Part shown: piece after piece, positions 1 through 5,477 of the stretch
Layout of the letters: each line of letters starts with the position of its first letter
Numbering within the stretch: the first letter of the stretch is position 1
From: DASZHJ01 sp035541215
GTDB taxonomy: Bacteria > Pseudomonadota > Alphaproteobacteria > ATCC43930 > CGMCC-115725
Direction of reading: 5' to 3'
NCBI GenBank assembly: GCA_035541215.1
Contig: DATKNV010000106.1
Coordinates: 1 to 7,772 of the forward strand
Length of the DNA: 7,772 nt
Program-made: the position numbers and the translations under genes
Notes under the pieces: model-generated
What the model was told of the DNA's origin: nothing
The model's database searches: none
The model's input: only the letters and a program-made list of their open reading frames with translations

Positions 1-209
<209 letters not shown>

Positions 210-215
210 GCGCTA

Positions 216-244
216 GAAATGGGCCTGAAACCGCAACAAGTCAA
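216..244 (-). promoter_or_regulatory. Candidate rnpB promoter overlapping the amidase stop codon
   Basis: On the minus strand, TTGACT (244-239) matches the sigma-70 -35 consensus at 5 of 6 positions. Exactly 17 bp later comes CATTTC (221-216), a weak -10. Transcription would then start near 209, which fits the expected RNase P RNA 5' end. The amidase stop codon TGA (243-241) lies inside the -35 box. The -35 and spacing are good and the -10 is poor, so this is an inference supported mainly by its position. Confidence 0.5.
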
Positions 245-960
245 CCGCGGCCGGCGCGAAATCTCGCCACCGCGCGGGACGCCGCGGCGATGCGGGCGCC
301 GGTCTCCGCATCGAGCGCGCCGTCCACCCCGCGCGGACGGAATCGGCGCTGGAAGGCGGTCAGCACGAGCCGCGTCTGCTCGTCGAGCGCTCCCGAGAGC
401 GGCATGCGATAGCCGATCCCGGCGAGCATCTCCTGTGCCGCCCCGGCGTCCCGTGGGGGCGGCGCCTCCTCGTCCGGCCAGAAGCCGATCCCCGCGCGGG
501 CGAGGCGCTCCCAGTTAAAGAGCTCACCGGGATCCTGCTTCCGCTCCGGCGCCACGTCGGAATGGCCGACCACGCGGTCGGCGGGGATCGGATGCCGCGC
601 GAGGATGCCACGTGCGAGCTCCTCCAGCGCCGCCATCTGCCGTTCCGGAAAGCCGCGGTAGCCCCATTCATGGCCGGGATTGACGAGCTCGATGCCGATC
701 GAGGCGGCGTTCACGTCGGTGGTTCCTTGCCAGAACGAGATGCCCGCGTGCCAGGCACGCTCGCTCTCCTCGACGAGGCGCCAGACCGTGCCGTCCTCCT
801 CGATCACGTAATGCGCGCCCACTTTCGCAGCGGGATCGCAGAGGCGGTCGATCGCCTCGGCGGCGGTGGGCATGCCCGTGTAGTGCAAGACCAGCATGTC
901 GACGGCGGCGCCGGGAGGACGTAAGTTGCGATTGGGCGACGGGCGCTCGCGGAAGGTCAT
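241..960 (-). CDS. N-acetylmuramoyl-L-alanine amidase, AmpD/AmiD family, with C-terminal peptidoglycan-binding domain
   Basis: Zinc amidase of 239 aa that would cleave the bond between MurNAc (or anhydro-MurNAc) and the L-Ala of the stem peptide. The Amidase_2 domain spans about residues 15-155. Visible zinc ligands are His26 (LVLHYT), His133 (VVGHSD) and Asp143. Glu91 (SIGIELVN) and Lys141 fit the catalytic pair, and the His133/Lys141/Asp143 spacing (8 and 10) equals that of AmpD His154/Lys162/Asp164. Residues about 172-227 form a PG_binding_1-like helical domain (GYRMPLSGALDEQT, LTAFQRRFRP). No signal peptide or lipobox is visible, so a cytoplasmic wall-recycling role like AmpD is the simplest reading, although the two-domain layout resembles periplasmic AmiD. 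The ATG lies 7 bp after the bactofilin stop, with only a weak Shine-Dalgarno (AGGG very close to the ATG), suggesting translation coupled to the upstream gene. rnpB follows about 30 bp downstream. Confidence 0.9.
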   Translation of the reverse strand: MTFRERPSPNRNLRPPGAAVDMLVLHYTGMPTAAEAIDRLCDPAAKVGAHYVIEEDGTVWRLVEESERAWHAGISFWQGTTDVNAASIGIELVNPGHEWGYRGFPERQMAALEELARGILARHPIPADRVVGHSDVAPERKQDPGELFNWERLARAGIGFWPDEEAPPPRDAGAAQEMLAGIGYRMPLSGALDEQTRLVLTAFQRRFRPRGVDGALDAETGARIAAASRAVARFRAGRG

Positions 961-967
961 GCCCTAT

Positions 968-1429
968 TTAGCTCGCGGCGGGCGTCTCCGTGAAGCTGTG
1001 GAAGGTGCCGGAGATCTCGCCGCCGCGCTCGATCTCGATCTCGCGGTAGCGCACCGACGCCGAGACCTTGCCGCTCGCGCGGAGCATGAGCCGGCCGCTC
1101 ACGCTGAGCTCGCCCTCGAAGCGGCCGCTGATCTCCGCGGTCTCGACGGAGGCCGAGCCCGTGAAGAGCCCGCCCTCTGCGATCGCGATCTCGCGGCAAT
1201 CCCGGATGTTCGCCTTGACCGTCCCCTCTACCACCAGGCGGTCGCAGGCGCTGATCTCGCCGGAGAGCACGATCTCGCGGCCCACCACGAGGGTGCGGCT
1301 TGCGGCCTGCGTGCGCTCGCCCGTGGGCGGCAGGTCCTCGCGCGGACGCTCGCGCGGGATCGGTGTAGGCGAGGCCGGCGCCGCCGGCGCTCCCGGTTGC
1401 GGTTTCAGCGTCGCGAGCAGGTTTGCCAT
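968..1429 (-). CDS. Bactofilin (polymer-forming cytoskeletal protein, DUF583)
   Basis: Bactofilins polymerise without nucleotide into filaments that act at the membrane as scaffolds for wall-modifying enzymes. The 153-aa protein has a Pro/Ala-rich, probably disordered N-terminus (1-44) and a repetitive beta-helix core (about 45-143) made of short strand repeats such as TLVVGREIVLSGEI, RLVVEGTVKANI and AEISGRFEGELSV, the hallmark of the family. A short tail ends at residue 153. The N-terminal MANLLATLKP could be the short membrane-targeting segment seen in some bactofilins. I chose the ATG at 1429 because GGGGAG (1442-1437) sits 7 nt upstream; the frame stays open to 1519, but that extension is not bactofilin-like. 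It is the first gene of a minus-strand unit with the amidase, consistent with the known pairing of bactofilins with peptidoglycan hydrolases. Confidence 0.9.
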   Translation of the reverse strand: MANLLATLKPQPGAPAAPASPTPIPRERPREDLPPTGERTQAASRTLVVGREIVLSGEISACDRLVVEGTVKANIRDCREIAIAEGGLFTGSASVETAEISGRFEGELSVSGRLMLRASGKVSASVRYREIEIERGGEISGTFHSFTETPAAS

Positions 1430-1491
1430 GCTCTGGCTCCCCGGTCTGCCGAAGGGGTAGCGAGAGGGCAGCCTACCAGATCGCTTCGCCG

Positions 1492-1515
1492 GCACCACCG
1501 GGGCAAAAGTGGTGC
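1492..1515. repeat. Inverted repeat in the bactofilin/DTW divergent region
   Basis: GCACCAC (1492-1498) and GTGGTGC (1509-1515) are perfect 7-bp complementary arms around a 10-nt spacer that ends in AAAA. The element lies in the 153-bp region between two divergent genes, 32 bp before the candidate -35 of the DTW gene. It could be a dimeric regulator operator or a hairpin in a bactofilin leader transcript. No T-tract follows, so it does not look like a terminator. A repeat of this size can arise by chance in GC-rich DNA. Confidence 0.35.
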
Positions 1516-1547
1516 ACACGCAGGGGGTGCGCCGTTACCCGAGACGA

Positions 1548-1576
1548 TTGAAGAAAGCGCCGCCGCGGCGTATAGG
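1548..1576 (+). promoter_or_regulatory. Candidate sigma-70 promoter of a leaderless DTW gene
   Basis: TTGAAG (1548-1553), then exactly 17 bp, then TATAGG (1571-1576). Both hexamers match consensus at 4 of 6 positions. The start expected 6-7 nt after the -10 coincides with the GTG codon at 1583, so the transcript would begin at or next to the start codon. No good Shine-Dalgarno exists upstream of that GTG, which fits a leaderless message. Confidence 0.5.
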
Positions 1577-1582
1577 CTGCCG

Positions 1583-2212
1583 GTGACCGAACCGACGCCC
1601 ATCGCCAATCGCGTGACCCTGCTGATCCTGCAGCATCCGCAGGAGCAGGACCGCGCGCTCGGCACCGCGCGCCTCGCCGCGTCGCATTTCGCGAATTCCG
1701 TCTTCAAGATCGGCCTTTCCTGGCCGAGCCTTGCGGCGGCGTTGGGCCGTCCCGCCGATCCCAAGCGCTGGGCCGTGCTCTATCTCGGCTCCGCCAAGCC
1801 GGCGGAACTCGCACCCGAGCGCGAGATCATCGCCCTCGACCGGAAGGGCGAGCCGGTCTCGGATCAGGAGGCGGCGCTCGCCCCGATCGAGGGCGTGGTG
1901 CTGCTCGACGGCACCTGGAGCCAGGCGAAGGCGCTGTGGTGGCGCAACCCCTGGGTGCTCAAGTGTCAGCGCATCGTGCTCAACCCGCGCACGCCGTCGC
2001 GCTACGGCGCGCTCCGCCGCGAGCCGCGCCGCGACAGCCTCTCGACGCTGGAGGCCGCGGGCCTGGTGCTGAGCCGCCTCGAGAACAAGCCGGAGATCGA
2101 GACGGAGCTTGCGCGAAGCTTCGAGACTCTGCTTGCGGGATTGCGGCCGTCGCTCAGAAATCCGCGCGCCCGGCGGAGCCCAAGACGGCGCATGCATGGA
2201 GGAAAGAGATGA
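1583..2212 (+). CDS. DTW-domain protein, tRNA-uridine aminocarboxypropyltransferase-like (short form)
   Basis: DTW proteins such as E. coli TapT transfer the 3-amino-3-carboxypropyl group of S-adenosylmethionine to a tRNA uridine (acp3U). In the 209-aa protein I see LILQHPQEQDRALGTARL (14-31), the signature D-x-T-W as LLDGTWSQAK (107-116), RYGALRREPRRDSLSTLEAA (140-159) with the conserved S-T-x-E-A, and LYLGSAKP (66-73). The N-terminal cysteine cluster of TapT-type members is absent; the only cysteine is Cys128. The C-terminus (191-209) is very basic (RARRSPRRR). I chose GTG 1583 because family similarity begins just after it, a promoter-like pair ends 6 bp before it, and the open frame further upstream overlaps bactofilin on the other strand. 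The stop overlaps the HAD start by 4 bases (ATGA). Family is secure; the exact tRNA position modified is inferred. Confidence 0.8.
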   Translation: MTEPTPIANRVTLLILQHPQEQDRALGTARLAASHFANSVFKIGLSWPSLAAALGRPADPKRWAVLYLGSAKPAELAPEREIIALDRKGEPVSDQEAALAPIEGVVLLDGTWSQAKALWWRNPWVLKCQRIVLNPRTPSRYGALRREPRRDSLSTLEAAGLVLSRLENKPEIETELARSFETLLAGLRPSLRNPRARRSPRRRMHGGKR

Positions 2213-2931
2213 GCAGCAAGGACATCGGCAGCGTGAAGGCCCTGGTCTTCGACGTCTTCGGGACGGTCGTGGACTGGCGCAGCAGCGTCATCCGCGAGCT
2301 CGAGCAATTCGGCCGCAGCAAGGGCATCGCGGCCGACTGGGTCGCGATCGCCGACGGCTGGCGCGCGGGCTACATGCCCAGCATGGACCGCGTGCGCAAG
2401 GGCGAGCTGCCGTGGAAGACGATCGACGAGCTCCACCGCACTACCCTGGACGCGCTTCTCGCGAAGCACGGCGTCGCCGGCCTCTCCGAAGCGGAGAAGG
2501 AGCACCTGAACCGCGCCTGGCACCGGCTCTCGCCCTGGCCCGATTCCCTCGCGGGGCTGACGCGGCTCAAGCGGCGCTTCATCATCGGCACGCTCTCCAA
2601 CGGCAACGTGGCGCTCCTCCTCAACATGGCGAAGCACGCGGACCTGCCCTGGGACATGATCTTCTCGGCGGAGCTCGTGCGCCGCTACAAGCCCGATCCC
2701 GAGACTTACCGGAGCGTGCCGGAATTGCTGCGCGTTACGCCCGGCGAGGTCATGCTCGTCGCCGCGCACAACAACGATCTCGTCGCCGCCGCGCGCGAGG
2801 GATTGCGCACGGGCTTCGTCGCGCGCCCCACCGAGTACGGCCCGCACCAGAAGCACGACTTCGAGGCCGAGCATGAATTCGACGTGATCGCGGAGGATTT
2901 CGTGCAGCTCGCGGAGCGGATGGGCGCCTGA
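2209..2931 (+). CDS. HAD-superfamily hydrolase, type II haloacid dehalogenase-like
   Basis: The 240-aa protein matches the L-2-haloacid dehalogenase branch of the HAD fold: cytosolic, with a helical cap at about 25-110. Motif I is LVFDVFGTVVDWR with nucleophile Asp15 and Thr19. Arg52 (GWRAGY) fits the substrate-carboxylate arginine of L-DEX-type enzymes. Motif II is TLSNGN (Ser130, Asn131), and motif III is RRYKPDPETY with Lys161 and Tyr167. The final motif reads VAAHNNDLVAA (184-194): Asp190 is kept, but the Ser and Asn of the L-DEX SSNAWD motif are Ala and His, a variant frequent in this annotation group. Dehalogenase activity is therefore not assured, and another small-acid or phosphate substrate is possible. 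The start is firm: GGAGG (2198-2202) is 6 nt before ATG 2209. The gene overlaps the DTW stop, implying translational coupling, and ends 8 bp from the convergent GNAT gene. Confidence 0.85.
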   Translation: MSSKDIGSVKALVFDVFGTVVDWRSSVIRELEQFGRSKGIAADWVAIADGWRAGYMPSMDRVRKGELPWKTIDELHRTTLDALLAKHGVAGLSEAEKEHLNRAWHRLSPWPDSLAGLTRLKRRFIIGTLSNGNVALLLNMAKHADLPWDMIFSAELVRRYKPDPETYRSVPELLRVTPGEVMLVAAHNNDLVAAAREGLRTGFVARPTEYGPHQKHDFEAEHEFDVIAEDFVQLAERMGA

Positions 2932-2939
2932 AGGGCGCC
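2923..2939. terminator. GC hairpin between convergent HAD and GNAT genes
   Basis: GGCGCC (2923-2928), loop TGAAG, GGCGCC (2934-2939). The two 6-bp arms pair perfectly on either strand. The loop holds the HAD stop codon (2929-2931), and the right arm abuts the GNAT stop (2942-2940). With only 8 bp between the genes, this could work as a bidirectional terminator, but neither side has a T-tract. GGCGCC is itself a common palindrome in GC-rich DNA, so confidence is low. Confidence 0.3.
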
Positions 2940-3812
2940 TCAACCCTCGTACAGTACCAGCGCGTAGTCGCCCACGCGCTCGAAGCCGAGGCTGCGATAG
3001 GCGCGCAACGCCGGCGCGTTCTCGACGCCCGTGAAGAGGATGGCGGACGTCGCGCCCTCCTCCCGCGCCGCGAGGAGCGCCCCCGCGGCTACCGCGCGTC
3101 CGAAGCCTCGCGCCCGCAACGGCCTGGGCGTGAACACGCTACCGAGTTGCACCGTATCGGGCAGCCGCGCGTTGAAAGCGCACATGGCGACCGGCTCCCG
3201 CGCGGACTCCAGCACGAAGAGCGCTCGGGATTCGCAGCGGCGCACCATCTCGGAGCGCGACTCGCGCTCGAGCGCCGCCGTGGCAGCGCGGCCGAAGGCC
3301 TCTACCTCGTAGGCGACGCGCCATTGCGTGAGACGGTCGTAATCGCCGGCCGCGCCGCGCCTGCACCGCACCTCGCCGGCGCCGAGCGGGGGCGGCACTG
3401 TGAGATGCTCGAGGTCGAGACGCATCAGCTCCTCGCGCGAGGCCTTCACGGGAATGCGGGCCGCGAGGAGCGGCGACCTCCGGACCGCCTCTACATGCGC
3501 GGCGGGGCCGAGAAGCCAGCGGACGCGCCTGCCGCTTGCCCCTACGGCTGCGGCGGCCACGCGCTCGGCCGCGAAGGGAGCTTGCAGCAGCAGGCTCCCG
3601 TTCTGACAGTGCGCGGCGACGGCCACGAGATCGGCTCCGCGCAAGAGTCCGGCATAGCGGGCCTGGTGGACCTCGCCGCGATCCTCGATGCCGCCCGCGC
3701 GCAGATTCGAGCGCAGGAACACGGAGGAGGCCGCGTGCGCGCGCAGAAACGCGTCGAGCGCCGCCTCGTCGCCCGGCCGCAACAGACGCACGATCTCGGC
3801 CTCACCTTGCAT
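2940..3812 (-). CDS. GNAT-family N-acetyltransferase (COG3393-like)
   Basis: Predicted cytosolic acetyl-CoA-dependent N-acetyltransferase of 290 aa. The C-terminal half (about 147-290) is a GNAT domain: motif A is LGSVFTPRPLRARGFGRAVA (223-242), with the pyrophosphate-binding loop RARGFGR at 233-239. Motif B is NAPALRAYRSLGFERVGDYA (265-284), with the usual Asn, Tyr and LGF. The N-terminal half (1-140) looks like a degenerate GNAT-like domain (LRPGDEAALDAFLRAH and so on), giving the double-domain length seen in COG3393-type proteins. Substrate is unknown. The ATG at 3812 has no Shine-Dalgarno but has a TATAAC element ending 6 nt upstream, suggesting a leaderless mRNA. The gene is divergent from the acyl-CoA dehydrogenase (64 bp) and convergent with the HAD gene (8 bp). 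Confidence 0.85.
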   Translation of the reverse strand: MQGEAEIVRLLRPGDEAALDAFLRAHAASSVFLRSNLRAGGIEDRGEVHQARYAGLLRGADLVAVAAHCQNGSLLLQAPFAAERVAAAAVGASGRRVRWLLGPAAHVEAVRRSPLLAARIPVKASREELMRLDLEHLTVPPPLGAGEVRCRRGAAGDYDRLTQWRVAYEVEAFGRAATAALERESRSEMVRRCESRALFVLESAREPVAMCAFNARLPDTVQLGSVFTPRPLRARGFGRAVAAGALLAAREEGATSAILFTGVENAPALRAYRSLGFERVGDYALVLYEG

Positions 3813-3818
3813 GCTGCA

Positions 3819-3847
3819 GTTATAGGGCCTGCCGCCGGAAATGCCAT
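3819..3847 (-). promoter_or_regulatory. Candidate promoter of a leaderless GNAT gene
   Basis: On the minus strand, ATGGCA (3847-3842) matches TTGACA at 4 of 6 positions. It is followed after exactly 17 bp by TATAAC (3824-3819), a 5-of-6 match to TATAAT. The GNAT ATG begins 6 nt later at 3812, the distance expected for a transcript that starts at the start codon. The sequence just upstream (TGCAGC) holds no ribosome-binding site. Confidence 0.55.
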
Positions 3848-3876
3848 GCTAGGCTCGTCCCGGGGAGGAGGACCGC

Positions 3877-5028
3877 ATGCTTCCGGAATTCGACGCAGCC
3901 GAGACGGCGCTCATTGCGAGGGTCGCGGAGTTTCGCGACCGCGAGGTTGCGCCGAACGCCGCGCGCTGGGAGCGCGAGCGCCGCATGCCCGTCGAGACGC
4001 TGCGCGAGGCCGCCGCGCTGGGGCTCACGGGAATCGAGGTGCCGAAGGAGCTCGGGGGGTTGGGCGCGCGGTTCTCGGTGAAGGTGCGGATCGCCGAGGC
4101 GCTCTCCGAGGCGGACATGGCCTTCGCCTTCAGTCTCATCAATACGCAGAACATGGCCGCGCGTCTCGCCCGCAGCGGCACGCCGTCGATGCGCGAGCGC
4201 TATCTCGCGGCGCTGCTGCGGGGCGAGCGTTTCGGCTGCACAGCGCTGACGGAGCCCGGTGCGGGCAGCGACTTCGCGGCGATTGCGACCTCCGCGCGCA
4301 AGGTCGGGGGAGGCTGGCTGCTGAACGGCGAGAAGGCCTGGATCACCAACGCCGCGCTCGCGGACCTGTCCATCGTCTTCGCGCAGACCGACCCCGCGCA
4401 TCGCTGGCGCGGCATCGCAGGATATCTCGTGGACGCGACGCGCCCGGGCTTCGAGCGCAGGCCCTCCTACGCGCTGATGGGCGGCCACGCCATCGGCACC
4501 GGCGGCTTCGCGCTCCGCGACTACTTCGTCCCCGACGCGGACATGCTCTATCCGCCCGGCGAGGGCTTCAAGACCGCGCTGACGAGCATCAACGGCGCAC
4601 GCACCTACGTCGCAGCCATGTGCTGCGGCATGCTCCGCGGCGCGCTCGGGATCGCGCTCCGCTACGGCGGCGAACGCCGCGCCTTCGACAAGCCGCTGCT
4701 CGAGCATCAGGGCTTGCGCTGGAAGCTCGCGGAAGTCGCGACCGATCTCGAGGCGGCGCGTCTCCTCGCCTATGCCGCCGCCGAGGCGATCGAGGCCGGC
4801 CGCGATGCCGTGCTCCCGGCGGCGCAGGCGAAGGCCTTCGCCTCGCGCATGATCCTGGGGCGGCTCGGCGATTGCATGCAGGCGATGGGGGCCGAGGGGC
4901 TGCGCGAGGCGCATCCGATCGGCCGCCACATCGCGCTCGCGCGCATCGCCAATTACGTCGACGGCAGCACGGAGATGCAGCACGAGCGCATCGGAGCGCT
5001 GCTCGCAGAGCGCTACGGCCGGGATTGA
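3877..5028 (+). CDS. Acyl-CoA dehydrogenase family protein
   Basis: FAD-dependent alpha,beta-dehydrogenase of acyl-CoA thioesters, 383 aa, the standard family length. Domains: N-terminal helices (about 5-118), a middle beta-barrel (about 120-220) with the flavin/substrate motif CTALTEPGAGSDF (121-133) and GWLLNGEKAWITNA (146-159), and C-terminal helices (about 226-380). Arg242 (INGARTYVAA) matches MCAD Arg256, and RRAFDKPLLEHQ (268-279) is the usual helix. At the catalytic-base position, where MCAD has YEGT with Glu376, this protein reads YVDGSTEMQ, placing Asp362 there. The alternative base position (MCAD 255, Glu in isovaleryl-CoA and long-chain enzymes) is Ala241. Asp bases occur in some family branches, including cyclic acyl-CoA dehydrogenases, so substrate should not be assumed to be a straight-chain fatty acyl-CoA. 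Start is firm: GGGGAGGAGGA (3862-3872) before ATG 3877. It stands alone on the plus strand; no beta-oxidation partner or ETF gene is in the window. Confidence 0.92.
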   Translation: MLPEFDAAETALIARVAEFRDREVAPNAARWERERRMPVETLREAAALGLTGIEVPKELGGLGARFSVKVRIAEALSEADMAFAFSLINTQNMAARLARSGTPSMRERYLAALLRGERFGCTALTEPGAGSDFAAIATSARKVGGGWLLNGEKAWITNAALADLSIVFAQTDPAHRWRGIAGYLVDATRPGFERRPSYALMGGHAIGTGGFALRDYFVPDADMLYPPGEGFKTALTSINGARTYVAAMCCGMLRGALGIALRYGGERRAFDKPLLEHQGLRWKLAEVATDLEAARLLAYAAAEAIEAGRDAVLPAAQAKAFASRMILGRLGDCMQAMGAEGLREAHPIGRHIALARIANYVDGSTEMQHERIGALLAERYGRD

Positions 5029-5035
5029 GGGCGGC

Positions 5036-5464
5036 TCACTGCCGCGAGCCGAAGAGCCGTCGCTCCGGCCGGTCGCCGAGATAGGCCGAGAGCGCGGTGA
5101 GCGCCGCCGCATAGACGAGCGCGAGGACGAACCCGGCGGTGAACGGCAGCGGCGGCTCCTTGCCCGTGAAGACCGAGAGATAGAGGAAGAGCGTCGGGAT
5201 CGGGATCAAGATCCGCCCGAGCACGGACCAGCCCACCGGCAGCGAGGCGATCGCAAACGCCGTTCCCAGCACCAGCGCCTCCGCCCATTGCGGCAGCAGA
5301 TCGTTCCGGTCCTCGGCGATGACGCGCTGATCGAGCGCGCCGTAAGTGTAGGCCGCGACGATGGCACCGAGCAGGACCGCGATGAGCACGCGCTTCAGGC
5401 GCCGGCGGCGCGCCTGCGCGAGGACGTCCGGGGCGTAGTGCGGCGAGATCGAACGGTGGCGCAT
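5036..5464 (-). CDS. Small multi-pass membrane protein of unknown function, downstream of ClC
   Basis: I do not recognise this 142-aa protein. It has a basic N-terminus (about 1-25, QARRRRLKR) predicted to stay cytosolic, then four probable membrane segments: 26-43 (VLIAVLLGAIVAAYTYGA), 61-79, 82-99 (LGRILIPIPTLFLYLSVF) and 108-129. A short loop GKEPPLP separates helices 3 and 4, and an Arg-rich tail (DRPERRLFGSRQ) follows. There are no cysteines and no catalytic motif. I chose ATG 5464 because GGGAGAG (5477-5471) lies 6 nt upstream; the open frame to 5560 only overlaps the ClC C-terminus. The start is 13 bp after the ClC stop, so it is probably co-transcribed and may be an accessory subunit of, or functionally linked to, the channel. 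It ends 7 bp from the convergent acyl-CoA dehydrogenase gene. Confidence 0.8.
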   Translation of the reverse strand: MRHRSISPHYAPDVLAQARRRRLKRVLIAVLLGAIVAAYTYGALDQRVIAEDRNDLLPQWAEALVLGTAFAIASLPVGWSVLGRILIPIPTLFLYLSVFTGKEPPLPFTAGFVLALVYAAALTALSAYLGDRPERRLFGSRQ

Positions 5465-5477
5465 GCGCGGCTCTCCC

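Noticed and set aside
960..990. TAAATA just before the amidase ATG as a third leaderless promoter
   Set aside because: The hexamer includes the bactofilin TAA stop, matches the -10 consensus poorly, and has only a weak -35 at 18 bp. Co-transcription from the bactofilin gene is simpler.
896..1582. Upstream extension of the DTW reading frame
   Set aside because: The frame is open only because it is antisense to bactofilin. The translated extension is low-complexity Ala/Arg sequence, and DTW similarity begins after 1583.
3813..3876. A promoter for the acyl-CoA dehydrogenase in the 64-bp divergent gap
   Set aside because: I looked for plus-strand -35/-10 pairs (for example TTATAG or CATGCT) and found none with good spacing. 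One must exist nearby, but I cannot place it.
3147..5084. Long plus-strand open frame of 645 codons
   Set aside because: It crosses the GNAT gene antisense and the dehydrogenase gene in another frame. Its composition is Arg/Ala/His-rich, whereas the two overlapped genes carry clear family motifs.
3820..5112. Minus-strand open frame antisense to the acyl-CoA dehydrogenase
   Set aside because: Same cause as the other antisense frames; no ribosome-binding site or recognisable domain.
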